64,000 nucleotides of DNA from Aequorivita todarodis (lineage in GTDB: Bacteria > Bacteroidota > Bacteroidia > Flavobacteriales > Flavobacteriaceae). This document shows, piece after piece, positions 51,028 through 59,111 of this stretch; the stretch's first letter is position 1; every line of letters starts with the position of its first letter. The stretch lies in assembly GCF_028561335.1 (NCBI RefSeq), contig NZ_JAQQTG010000016.1:67704-131703 (forward strand). The letters are read 5' to 3'. A program made the translations under genes and the position numbers. The notes beneath the pieces are model-generated. The model did not search any database. It saw only the letters and a list, made by a program, of their open reading frames with translations, and was not told the origin of the DNA.

Positions 51028-52104
51028 TTAAAAAGTTTCGCCTGTTTCCTTCAATTTTTCGGTATTGCTTACCAATTGCAGCTCGTCAATTATTTCCTGA
51101 ATGTCACCATTCATAATATTGCCAAGATTGTAAAGCGTCAGATTGATACGGTGGTCCGTAACCCGCCCCTGCGGATAGTTGTAGGTCCGTATCTTTGCGC
51201 TCCGGTCGCCACTCGTAACCATCGAGCCACGCTTTAGCGCGTCTTCCGCCTGCTTTTTCGCAAGTTCAAGATCGTACAAACGCGAACGCAACACCCGAAA
51301 AGCCTTTTCCTTGTTCTTGTGTTGCGATTTCTGGTCTTGGCATTGCGCCACAATTCCCGTAGGTACGTGAGTCAATCTTACGGCGGAATAGGTAGTGTTT
51401 ACAGACTGCCCGCCCGGTCCCGAAGAACAAAAGAAATCTACCCGAACATCTTTTGGGTTTACTTCAATATCAAATTCCTCAGCTTCCGGAAAAACCATTA
51501 CGGTTGCGGCACTTGTGTGCACACGGCCTTGGGTTTCGGTCTGCGGCACACGTTGCACTCGGTGCACGCCTGCTTCAAACTTAAGCGTTCCGTAAACGTC
51601 TTCTCCTTCTATTTCAAATTGCACTTCCTTAAAACCGCCGCTGGTGCCTTCGTTAAAATCTATCACATTGGTCTTCCAGCCTTTTCCCTCGCAGTATTTG
51701 GTGTACATTCTGAAAAGGTCGCCCGCAAAAATACTCGCTTCATCGCCACCCGTTCCGGCCCTAATTTCCATCACGGCATTCTTGGCATCTTCGGGGTCTT
51801 TCGGAACCAACAAAAACTTAATCTCTTCCTCCAGCTTTGGCAAGCGTGTTTTCGCTTCTTCAAGTTGCAGTCTTGCCATTTCAACCATTTCGGCATCGCT
51901 GCCGTCGGCTATTATTTCTTCGGCCTCGTTGATATTATCGGTAAGTTCCAAAAATTCGGTGCGTTTGTCCATCAAGACCCGCAGGTCTTTATATTCTTTG
52001 TTCAACTGGATATACCGCTTTTGATCGCTGATAATATCGGGTTGAATAATAAGGTCGCTTACCTCGTCAAAACGTTGTTTTATTATTTGAAGCCTGTCTA
52101 ACAT
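51028..52104 (-). CDS. prfA: Peptide chain release factor 1
   Basis: A 358-residue RF1. It has GGQ in [20 protein letters not shown] (peptidyl-tRNA hydrolysis) and the codon-recognition loop P-x-T in [15 protein letters not shown], which marks RF1 rather than RF2. It releases proteins at UAA and UAG. Two adjacent ATGs exist (52110 and 52104). The 52104 start gives the usual [12 protein letters not shown]-terminus and leaves 19 nt to the -7 element, like other genes here, so I prefer it. Confidence 0.95.
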   Translation of the reverse strand: MLDRLQIIKQRFDEVSDLIIQPDIISDQKRYIQLNKEYKDLRVLMDKRTEFLELTDNINEAEEIIADGSDAEMVEMARLQLEEAKTRLPKLEEEIKFLLVPKDPEDAKNAVMEIRAGTGGDEASIFAGDLFRMYTKYCEGKGWKTNVIDFNEGTSGGFKEVQFEIEGEDVYGTLKFEAGVHRVQRVPQTETQGRVHTSAATVMVFPEAEEFDIEVNPKDVRVDFFCSSGPGGQSVNTTYSAVRLTHVPTGIVAQCQDQKSQHKNKEKAFRVLRSRLYDLELAKKQAEDALKRGSMVTSGDRSAKIRTYNYPQGRVTDHRINLTLYNLGNIMNGDIQEIIDELQLVSNTEKLKETGETF

Positions 52105-52123
52105 ATACATTTTATAATGGCTG

Positions 52124-52131
52124 CAAAGCTA
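52124..52131 (-). promoter_or_regulatory. -7 element of prfA
   Basis: TAGCTTTG on the minus strand is an exact TAnnTTTG match, 19 nt before the ATG at 52104. Confidence 0.55.
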
Positions 52132-52170
52132 CAATTTTTTGGGCAAAATCTATTTTAAGAAGAAGGCTAA

Positions 52171-52884
52171 TTAACGCTTTCCGCTCTTTAAGTCCAAGAA
52201 GGAAAAGTGGACCGAAACGTAAATGGCCAGTATAAGAAAGATTCTGGCCAAATACACAAAAAACATACTAAAGGCCAAGTCATAATAGCCTATACCTCGG
52301 AATATTTCGGCAAAAATAATTAAAAACACCAACAGGGTAAAAGACATAGACTGCGGCGTATTGTAAAAATGATTGTGAAACAAGGCCAAAAAACCCAATA
52401 AAATCCCACAAAACGCACTTAGCATCATAAAGATATACTGGGTGTAATTGAGGGTCATAGCCTTCATCAGTTCAATCAATTGAAAAAATAAATAGCCATT
52501 AACAAGCACCATCAATATAAAAAGTAGCGTAAAGGTTTTGGTCAAATTCTCCAACTTAAATTTTGGAACCACATACCCGAGTAGCATTAAGAAGGCAGTA
52601 AAATTTAAAATCATGGAGACACTCGCCATGGTGCTATTTTCATACCATACCGTAGTAATACTTGAAGCTCCGTAAAAAAAGAGAAAACCCACCATCCATT
52701 TTTGGATATGCCTGCCGTGGGCTATCAGTAAATAGGCCAATGCCGTGTAGCAGATAATTCCGCGCAGCAGACGGAACAAAAAATAATTGTGAAAAGCGTG
52801 GATAAGAATGCTTGCAGCAATAAAAAAAATTGCCAGAATACCCAGTCCAACTTTATAATTTTTAAAGAAAATTTTCTCTGACAT
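52171..52884 (-). CDS. Seven-helix membrane protein of unknown function
   Basis: A 237-residue integral membrane protein with seven or eight hydrophobic segments (for example LGILAIFFIAASILIHAF, TFTLLFILMVLVNGYLFFQL and FMMLSAFCGILLGFLALF) and short loops. The C-terminal tail ends FLDLKSGKR. I do not recognise a named family. It stands alone between prfA and purM. Confidence 0.75.
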   Translation of the reverse strand: MSEKIFFKNYKVGLGILAIFFIAASILIHAFHNYFLFRLLRGIICYTALAYLLIAHGRHIQKWMVGFLFFYGASSITTVWYENSTMASVSMILNFTAFLMLLGYVVPKFKLENLTKTFTLLFILMVLVNGYLFFQLIELMKAMTLNYTQYIFMMLSAFCGILLGFLALFHNHFYNTPQSMSFTLLVFLIIFAEIFRGIGYYDLAFSMFFVYLARIFLILAIYVSVHFSFLDLKSGKR

Positions 52885-52951
52885 TCACTAAGCCTAATGG
52901 GAACACCTTCTGCAATTTACTCAAAATCAGTTGCGAATATAATTTAAAAAA

Positions 52952-54130
52952 TCAATACTCAAAATTTCCCATTGCAGATTTAATGGTAAGCTTTTTAGAA
53001 GGAGCGGCTTCTACCCTGCCAACAATCTGCGCGTCCACGTTAAAAGATTTTGAAATTTCGATAATGGTTTCGGCAATTTCTTCGGAAACGTAAATTTCCA
53101 TCCGATGGCCCATATTGAACACTTGGTACATTTCTTTCCAATCCGTTCCGCTTTCCGCCTGAATAAGTTTAAAGAGAGGCGGAATTTCAAATAAATTATC
53201 CTTTATAATATGAAGGTTTTCCACAAAGTGAAGGATCTTCGTTTGTGCGCCGCCACTGCAATGCACCATTCCATGGATTTCTCCATTGCTGAATTGTGAT
53301 AGAATTTTTTTAATAATTGGCGCATAGGTACGCGTTGGTGAAAGCACCAATTTCCCCGCATTTAAAGGGCTATTGGCAACTGAATCATCCAACCTTTTTG
53401 ATCCCGAATAAACAAGTTCTGAGGGAACAGCGGCATCAAAAGTTTCCGGATATTTTTTTGCCAAATAGTTTTCAAAAACATCGTGTCTAGCAGAAGTCAA
53501 CCCGTTGCTGCCCATCCCGCCGTTATATTCCTTTTCATAAGTAGCTTGCCCAAAAGAGGCAAGGCCCACGATCACATCGCCCGGTTTAATATTCGCATTG
53601 TCAACAACCCGGCTGCGTTTCATTCGCGCAGTAACAGTGGAATCTACAATTATTGTACGCACCAAATCGCCCACATCTGCTGTCTCCCCGCCCGTTGAAT
53701 GGATGGTAACGCCGTATTGTTCCATTTCAGAAATCAATTCTTCGGTACCATTTATAATTGCTGAAATAACCGCTCCGGGAATCAAGTTTTTATTTCTGCC
53801 AATGGTTGAAGATAGCATAATATTATCTACGGCGCCCACACACAGCAGGTCGTCAATATTCATAATAAGTGCATCCTGTGCAATTCCTTTCCACACCGAT
53901 AGATCGCCGGTTTCTTTCCAATACGCATAAGCCAGAGAGGATTTGGTACCGGCCCCATCGGCGTGCATAATCAAGCAATAATCTTTATCGCCTGTGAGAT
54001 AATCGGGAACAATTTTGCAGAATGCTTTTGGGAAAAGCCCTTTATCCACGTTTTTGATAGCGTTGTGCACGTCTTCCTTACCTGCAGAAACGCCTCTTTG
54101 GGCGTACCGTTTTGAAACCTCTTTGCTCAT
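52952..54130 (-). CDS. purM: Phosphoribosylformylglycinamidine cyclo-ligase (AIR synthase)
   Basis: A 392-residue PurM. Family marks are YAQRGVSAGKEDVHNAIK at the start, MHADGAGTKSSLAY (ATP binding), QDALIMNIDDLLCVGA, HSTGGETADVGD (GGETAE-like) and GLASFGQATYEKEYNGGMGSNGLTSARH. It makes AIR in purine synthesis. The length of about 390 is normal for Bacteroidetes PurM, longer than the E. coli enzyme. A -7 element lies 17 nt before the ATG. Confidence 0.92.
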   Translation of the reverse strand: MSKEVSKRYAQRGVSAGKEDVHNAIKNVDKGLFPKAFCKIVPDYLTGDKDYCLIMHADGAGTKSSLAYAYWKETGDLSVWKGIAQDALIMNIDDLLCVGAVDNIMLSSTIGRNKNLIPGAVISAIINGTEELISEMEQYGVTIHSTGGETADVGDLVRTIIVDSTVTARMKRSRVVDNANIKPGDVIVGLASFGQATYEKEYNGGMGSNGLTSARHDVFENYLAKKYPETFDAAVPSELVYSGSKRLDDSVANSPLNAGKLVLSPTRTYAPIIKKILSQFSNGEIHGMVHCSGGAQTKILHFVENLHIIKDNLFEIPPLFKLIQAESGTDWKEMYQVFNMGHRMEIYVSEEIAETIIEISKSFNVDAQIVGRVEAAPSKKLTIKSAMGNFEY

Positions 54131-54147
54131 TACATAGTGTTAAGCTG

Positions 54148-54155
54148 CAAAAGTA
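54148..54155 (-). promoter_or_regulatory. -7 element of purM
   Basis: TACTTTTG on the minus strand is an exact TAnnTTTG match ending 17 nt before the start codon. Confidence 0.6.
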
Positions 54156-54166
54156 CGGATTAAAAA

Positions 54167-54188
54167 AAAGCCCACAAAGGTGGGCTTT
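54167..54188 (-). terminator. Terminator of the curli operon
   Basis: AAAGCCCAC (54167-54175) pairs with GTGGGCTTT (54180-54188). On the minus strand an eight-T run follows. It lies 23 nt after the stop of the beta-propeller lipoprotein. Confidence 0.85.
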
Positions 54189-54210
54189 CAAGGTTTTGAA
54201 ATTTATTATA

Positions 54211-55737
54211 TTATTCCCAATCGGGCATAAAGGAGTCTGTGAATAAAAGAAGATCGCCTTGGGCTTGGTTAAAAGTTAAGGAATAAATATCTGGGCGGGC
54301 ATTGGAATTACTCTTTACCCTCGTAAATATTACTCCACCTTCTGAAGGTGAAAACCTTACATCTAAGTCATTTTCGCCAGGCAAAACTTCCGTTTCCAGC
54401 TGCACCGGCGGATCCGGACTCCCGATAGTCTTTAGGAATATACGGCTTTCAAAAATTTTATAAATTGTATTTTCTGATCCGCTAACATCCCATGTGTACA
54501 ATACTTTATCAGCATTCGCAGAAATATTAATTCCACCGGCTGCTCCATTCACATTTTCAAGAATTACCGACTCTTCCATTCCCGTGGAAAGTCGAGCTGT
54601 ATAGATACGCACATCATACCCGCTGGAATTATTTGTTTTTAGCAGAACCAGGTCGTCATCAAACTCGGGAACTGCCACTTCTGATATGAAAGACCCATCG
54701 CTGGTGGTATATTCCAATCTATTTCCAGTCCCATCTGGATTTATGGAATATAATTTATCGAAATGGGGGTAATATAGTTTACTATCATTTTGGGCCCAGG
54801 TATAATTTAAATGTTCAACTCGAAAACCGGCTAAAGGCCTTTGGTTAGTAATTTGACGCACATCCGTTCCATCAAAATTCATGGAATATATTTGAGTGGC
54901 TCCTCCTGAATTTCGTAAAAAAGCAATTCTATTTAATATAATGCTTTTCCGAGGTCTAAAACTATTCACGTTATCGCCGGTAAGTTGCAAGACATTGAAG
55001 TCTGGTTCTTGTCCACCACTCGAAACGGTATCATCCGCCCCTGAATAAATAACCAGGTTATCATTCTTTTTCTTTACAAAAACATAAGGATTGTCCGGAG
55101 AGGTAAGTGTCTTAAATTCACTAATGACTGAACTTACAGGATCGTTTGTATCATCCGTAACCGTAACCTGCCAAAAATATTTAGTCGCCAATTGAAGATT
55201 AGCAACGGTATAGGTAGTGTCCTGGCCAACTTCAAAATTTTGCATCTCTCCAGTGGTTCCATTCCTTAGATCCAAAGTATAGGTAAGCTCATCGCCTTCA
55301 GGATCGGAAGATTCCCAAATAAATGCAACTTCAAGTGGTAATCCCTCGGCTCCATCTTCTGGGGTAACCAATGTCGGTGCGGAAGGTGGCAGATTGGTAG
55401 TATTTGCAAGGGAAAGCTCGAATGAGACCTGCGACGTGGCTCCCTCAATAACAGAGGTAGATTCAAATCCAGTTGCATATCCCTCCAATTCTGCTTGAAC
55501 AGAATAATCGTCAACTATTATATCTTCCATCCTAAAATTACCCAAACTATCAGAAAATACGGTCGTAGATGCCGGATTAGTAGTGATCTTAGCACCGCCA
55601 AGACGGGCGCCGGTCACTTTATCCACAACTTTACCAGAGATACTGCCTGTGCGCACAACGTCTAAAGTATCTTCGTTACAGCTGACTAATAAAATCAGGA
55701 AGATAGCGCAAAAGAAAATATTATACTTGTTCATCAT
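54211..55737 (-). CDS. Curli-linked lipoprotein with carboxypeptidase-regulatory, FN3-like and beta-propeller domains
   Basis: A 508-residue lipoprotein (FLILLVSCNED, Cys about residue 20). Order of domains: carboxypeptidase-regulatory-like beta sandwich (about 30-110, GSISGKVVDKVTGARLGGAKI), an FN3-like domain (about 115-210, NLPPSAPTLVTPEDGAEGLPLEVAFIWESSDPEGDELTY region), then a TolB-type WD-like propeller (about 215-500, with IYSMNFDGTDVRQITNQ and LYSINPDGTGNR). It starts 22 nt after csgG with no terminator between. I infer it is an outer-membrane part of the curli machine or a receptor for the fibre; no precise family role is known. Confidence 0.8.
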   Translation of the reverse strand: MMNKYNIFFCAIFLILLVSCNEDTLDVVRTGSISGKVVDKVTGARLGGAKITTNPASTTVFSDSLGNFRMEDIIVDDYSVQAELEGYATGFESTSVIEGATSQVSFELSLANTTNLPPSAPTLVTPEDGAEGLPLEVAFIWESSDPEGDELTYTLDLRNGTTGEMQNFEVGQDTTYTVANLQLATKYFWQVTVTDDTNDPVSSVISEFKTLTSPDNPYVFVKKKNDNLVIYSGADDTVSSGGQEPDFNVLQLTGDNVNSFRPRKSIILNRIAFLRNSGGATQIYSMNFDGTDVRQITNQRPLAGFRVEHLNYTWAQNDSKLYYPHFDKLYSINPDGTGNRLEYTTSDGSFISEVAVPEFDDDLVLLKTNNSSGYDVRIYTARLSTGMEESVILENVNGAAGGINISANADKVLYTWDVSGSENTIYKIFESRIFLKTIGSPDPPVQLETEVLPGENDLDVRFSPSEGGVIFTRVKSNSNARPDIYSLTFNQAQGDLLLFTDSFMPDWE

Positions 55738-55759
55738 CAGTTTTTCAATTAAAAATAAA

Positions 55760-57139
55760 TTATAATTTAAAATAATAATTTAAGCCCAAACCTATATTGT
55801 AATAATAATCATTTCTTTTTCCATGAACAGCCTTCTCCAGCTTATCAGTAAAAACAAGGTTATGTTCTCCAAATAATTTAATTCCAATTTTATTCGAAAT
55901 AAAATATTCAACACCCAAACCGTATTGAACTTTGAAAAAAGGCTCTCCAAAATCCAGGGAATTATCCAAAGGATCGAGGACGCTCATTATCACACCCGAA
56001 CCGGCATAAACAAAGGGTGTAAGCCTATCGTTTGGCAGAAGGGCAAATTGCCCATTTAAATCTATGCTTCCGAAGACATTCTCATATTGTACTCCATTAT
56101 CAATTTTAAAGACAGAAGCCTTGAGGCCTACATTAAAAAAGCGCCCAAAATTTCTTTGATATTCCAGTCTGCCCAAAAACCCCAAATTCTGTGTGGCGTA
56201 ATCGTTATCAGGCAAATTACCTCCTGCTGAGATCCCCAATGAATTTAGAGCTTCCCGTTGCACTTGCAATCTATCAAGCAATAAAGTTGACTCATCCTTT
56301 TCCTTTTCCGCAAGATAATCTGCGACCAATTGGTCATTTACTTCTTTTCCTTCCTGCGAACTCCAGAACTGTTTTTGAATACCTTCGATTATAAGATCAT
56401 GCACCGCTTTTTCTATAGCATCCTTCATAGCCAATTGCACGGGTTCATTTTGGGTTACACCTGTTTCAGCTTCCAATAATCTTTGAAATTTCACAAAGCG
56501 AAAAAAACTTGCATCAATGGCCTGCGAAAGAATTGTTTTGGAAACATATACCGTTTTGAGTATTTCCCCATTACTTGTTGAAACGGCCCTGAGATAGACC
56601 GTTATTCTATCCTGTCTATATTTGGCGGATCCTCCCACACCAAAATAACGCGCTCCCACACCTCCGGTAATAATATTGGTATCATAAGAAATTACGCCAC
56701 CTTCCAGCAATAATCCCGCATACAAAAGCGGAGGTAGCGGAGGTTCATTTGGGTTTAGGTTTTTGATGTATTCCTGTTTTGTATTTCGAATTATATTTCG
56801 TTCTGTAGATAGATTACTCAGGTTCTCTCGTTCTATCGGTATAAACCAACCTGAATCTTCCAAAGCCTTTATCAACATAGTAGTTCCACCTTGTGGAATA
56901 GCGGTACTGAAAGTACTTCCGTTTTCTACTGCCTTGTATTGCCCTGTTTGGTCGCTAAAATTATATACAGCAACCTCCAAGGGCTGGGCCGCAGGAGGAA
57001 GGTCCAAAAGGGTTTGTGTAGATTTGGTAAACTCCCCCGTTCGGGCCGGTGCTTGAAACATCGGTTGATTAAAATAGGCAGCGCAAGAGGATAGCAAAAA
57101 AACACTTGCCAGAAAAATTGATCTTAAAAATATTCTCAT
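55760..57139 (-). CDS. csgG: Curli secretion channel CsgG
   Basis: A 459-residue CsgG, an outer-membrane lipoprotein that forms the nonameric export pore. The lipoprotein signal ends LLSSCAAYFNQP. The CsgG core reads VAVYNFSDQTGQYK, TTMLIKALEDSGWFIPIEREN and LLLEGGVISYDTNIITGGVGARYFGVGGSAKYRQDRITVYLRAVSTSNGEIL in outline. It has about 180 more residues than E. coli CsgG: a C-terminal beta-barrel-like domain (GRLEYQRNFGRFFNVGLKASVF to GLNYYFKL). This extension is common in Bacteroidetes. It follows csgF with a 9-nt gap. Confidence 0.93.
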   Translation of the reverse strand: MRIFLRSIFLASVFLLSSCAAYFNQPMFQAPARTGEFTKSTQTLLDLPPAAQPLEVAVYNFSDQTGQYKAVENGSTFSTAIPQGGTTMLIKALEDSGWFIPIERENLSNLSTERNIIRNTKQEYIKNLNPNEPPLPPLLYAGLLLEGGVISYDTNIITGGVGARYFGVGGSAKYRQDRITVYLRAVSTSNGEILKTVYVSKTILSQAIDASFFRFVKFQRLLEAETGVTQNEPVQLAMKDAIEKAVHDLIIEGIQKQFWSSQEGKEVNDQLVADYLAEKEKDESTLLLDRLQVQREALNSLGISAGGNLPDNDYATQNLGFLGRLEYQRNFGRFFNVGLKASVFKIDNGVQYENVFGSIDLNGQFALLPNDRLTPFVYAGSGVIMSVLDPLDNSLDFGEPFFKVQYGLGVEYFISNKIGIKLFGEHNLVFTDKLEKAVHGKRNDYYYNIGLGLNYYFKL

Positions 57140-57148
57140 GAATTTTTT

Positions 57149-57559
57149 TTAATTTGGGACAATAACTTGTGTTTCCTCTCCAGTGGAGGTGTCTAATATA
57201 TTTATTACCAATCCTTCCTCGGATTGAAAAATTTCAATATTTAAGCTACCATAGGTAAAAGTTCCCTCTTGATTAAAATTAAATCCACCAAATTGTTGCT
57301 GGAGCAGTTGCCGCGAAATTTGGCTCAACAATTGTCTATTCAGATTTTCCCCAAACTTTTCCAGTTCAGAGCGTTGATCTCTTTGATTGGCGGGGGCGGT
57401 AAAGCTATTTTGGGAAGTGGCTGAACTTAGTAGCCAGTTATAATTGAAGGTATCCCCCCCAAAAGCGGGGTTCAAGGGTTTATAGGAAAACTGTTGGGCG
57501 AAACCCGCAGTTCCAATAAGTAGCAATACAGTTATAGAAAGTAGTTTAAATAATTTCAT
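57149..57559 (-). CDS. csgF: Curli assembly protein CsgF
   Basis: A 136-residue protein with signal peptide (ITVLLLIGTAGFAQ) and the diagnostic CsgF start FSYKPLNPAFGGDTFNYNWLLSSATSQNSF. CsgF binds the outer side of the CsgG pore and helps the nucleator to leave. The length matches E. coli CsgF. It lies between csgE and csgG with gaps of 1 and 9 nt. Confidence 0.92.
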   Translation of the reverse strand: MKLFKLLSITVLLLIGTAGFAQQFSYKPLNPAFGGDTFNYNWLLSSATSQNSFTAPANQRDQRSELEKFGENLNRQLLSQISRQLLQQQFGGFNFNQEGTFTYGSLNIEIFQSEEGLVINILDTSTGEETQVIVPN

Positions 57560-57560
57560 C

Positions 57561-58361
57561 TCAATATCGTGTTATGGAATTCTCTTTTTGCTTTTGAAGT
57601 TGTTGAAGATACGCAATACATCTGTCTAATGCCGTCTTAGCCATACTTTGTAAAAAGGATTTTTTAGGTTGCGAAAAAAATTGCCACAGTATTTGGTCGT
57701 CAATTTTTACAAAAATCCTTGTGCTTCGCATCCTTCCTGGAACTTCTTCAATCATTATGTTTTTTGTTGTCTGTATTCCACGGTTGTAATATTCCGAATA
57801 AAAATATTTATAAAAATCACGTCCCGCTTTGGTCAAGGTGTTTTCCACCACCAGCCCATTCATCATATAACCATCTTGAGGAGCTGCTTGATCCTGACTT
57901 ATAGCCTCTTCCTGAGGAGAAAGCTTGTCTTTAATTATTTCTTGATAACCCTTTTCTGAACTTAACTCGATACGGTCCTGACCTACGGGTTTGCCGTCAC
58001 TGTCATATAGCATCAGCACCAGCGTAATTTTTCCTTCAGTGTTGTAATTAACGGTTACTGTGGAGAGTATTTTTTTTTCATTCCCCTTTAAAAAGAAAAG
58101 ATCGGATTGGTTGCTTCTAGAAACGTTATTGTTGGCATCCGTCTGATAGAGACTGAAGTCATATTTAAGATTAACATCCGTCGGGGTAATGTTTTCCGCG
58201 GTCGCGGCAAAGGTGAAGAATTCACTATCTTTTTTTACAAGAATCTTAGCAATATATTCCTTATTGTAGAATTGCGCATTCACACCTAAGGTTATGAAAA
58301 GCGTAATTACGGCCAAGAGATGATTTTTTATTTTATCAATATGTGTTTTGAAACGGTTCAT
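57561..58361 (-). CDS. csgE: Curli assembly protein CsgE with an N-terminal CsgC/CsgH-like domain
   Basis: A 266-residue secreted protein, twice the length of E. coli CsgE. After the signal peptide (about 30), residues about 35-145 form a beta-sandwich-like domain whose pattern SRSNQSDLFFLKGNEKKIL, then ITLVLMLYDSDGKPVGQD, aligns by eye with CsgC/CsgH amyloid inhibitors. The C-terminal part (about 165-260: NGLVVENTLTKAGRDFYKYF and IFVKIDDQILWQFFSQP) is CsgE proper, which caps the CsgG channel. The fusion would join a fibre inhibitor to the pore gate. The gene abuts csgB (no gap). Confidence 0.88.
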   Translation of the reverse strand: MNRFKTHIDKIKNHLLAVITLFITLGVNAQFYNKEYIAKILVKKDSEFFTFAATAENITPTDVNLKYDFSLYQTDANNNVSRSNQSDLFFLKGNEKKILSTVTVNYNTEGKITLVLMLYDSDGKPVGQDRIELSSEKGYQEIIKDKLSPQEEAISQDQAAPQDGYMMNGLVVENTLTKAGRDFYKYFYSEYYNRGIQTTKNIMIEEVPGRMRSTRIFVKIDDQILWQFFSQPKKSFLQSMAKTALDRCIAYLQQLQKQKENSITRY

Positions 58362-58913
58362 TTAGTAAAAACTTCTCACTATTATTGTAGGCGAGGCTTC
58401 CGTTTGTCTGAATTTTAACGATTTAGTGAGCTCGTTAACACCTTCGCGCTCAAAGTTTAGATAATTCCCGTCCTGAACAAGATCTAAGGAAATATCGGCA
58501 TCTGGATTGTTTACAAAATCTCTAATACGGTTGTTATTACCATTTTGTATAAGATCTGCCACAGCTGTGTTAGCGGTATAATCTAAATTGGTATCGTTAT
58601 AGTCTCCCTTTTGCAGAAGATTTATTTCACTGGCATTAGTGCTGGTTGCAATTCTGGTAGTATTGAAATCACCTATTTGGCGAACGTAAACGGAATTCCC
58701 CTGAATAAGTGTATTTTTAGGGTTGGGCGTAGTCATAATCCCCAAGTTTTTCAGCATTTCGGGTGATACCATCTCACCTTGTATCATATTTTTGTCGCCA
58801 TTGGGATTATTTTCCTCTGATTTGTAGGTTTGGCCAGAAACCGTCGGTATAAAGAAGGCCGAGACCAAGATACCTAATATTATATTTTTTATTATTGTCT
58901 TCATCATTTGCAT
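58362..58913 (-). CDS. csgB: CsgB-like minor curlin
   Basis: A protein of about 183 residues with signal peptide (IILGILVSAFFIPTVSGQ). The repeats with curlin spacing are degenerate: GNSVYVRQIGDFNTTRIA, INLLQKGDYNDTNLD, ADLIQNGNNNRIRDF and LDLVQDGNYLNFE (N-Q/L-xxGxxN pattern). The tail is charged and aromatic (KFRQTEASPTIIVRSFY). It is the likely nucleator that anchors CsgA fibres. The frame extends to 58952; ATG 58913 is taken as the start because it begins just before the signal peptide (nearby ATGs at 58907 and 58904 are possible). Confidence 0.83.
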   Translation of the reverse strand: MQMMKTIIKNIILGILVSAFFIPTVSGQTYKSEENNPNGDKNMIQGEMVSPEMLKNLGIMTTPNPKNTLIQGNSVYVRQIGDFNTTRIATSTNASEINLLQKGDYNDTNLDYTANTAVADLIQNGNNNRIRDFVNNPDADISLDLVQDGNYLNFEREGVNELTKSLKFRQTEASPTIIVRSFY

Positions 58914-59048
58914 TTTTAAGTTACCTCTCCGCAAGTCCGGATGCTCTATCAATCTCTTTCTAAAATATCCTTGCCTGTGCCGCTAAAACAAAATCAGTAC
59001 TAATAGCGGTTTTGCACAAGCTTGCACTAAAGATATTAATTTTATTAG

Positions 59049-59076
59049 AAAGGAGGGCATAAAGTTGCCCTCCTTT
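59049..59076 (-). terminator. Hairpin between csgA and csgB (partial terminator)
   Basis: Perfect 11-bp arms, AAAGGAGGGCA (59049-59059) and TGCCCTCCTTT (59066-59076), with a 6-nt loop. On the minus strand the stem is followed by CTAATAAAA, only modestly T-rich, so part of the transcripts could read through. It lies about 35 nt after csgA and 136 nt before csgB. Confidence 0.7.
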
Positions 59077-59111
59077 TTCATTTTATATAAGTGTATTAAA
59101 CCGAGAGCGGC

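Noticed and set aside
51319-52101. A 260-residue plus-strand frame opposite prfA
   Set aside because: Antisense shadow; the minus-strand RF1 has GGQ and PxT motifs, and the shadow is rich in Phe, His and Arg with no family pattern.
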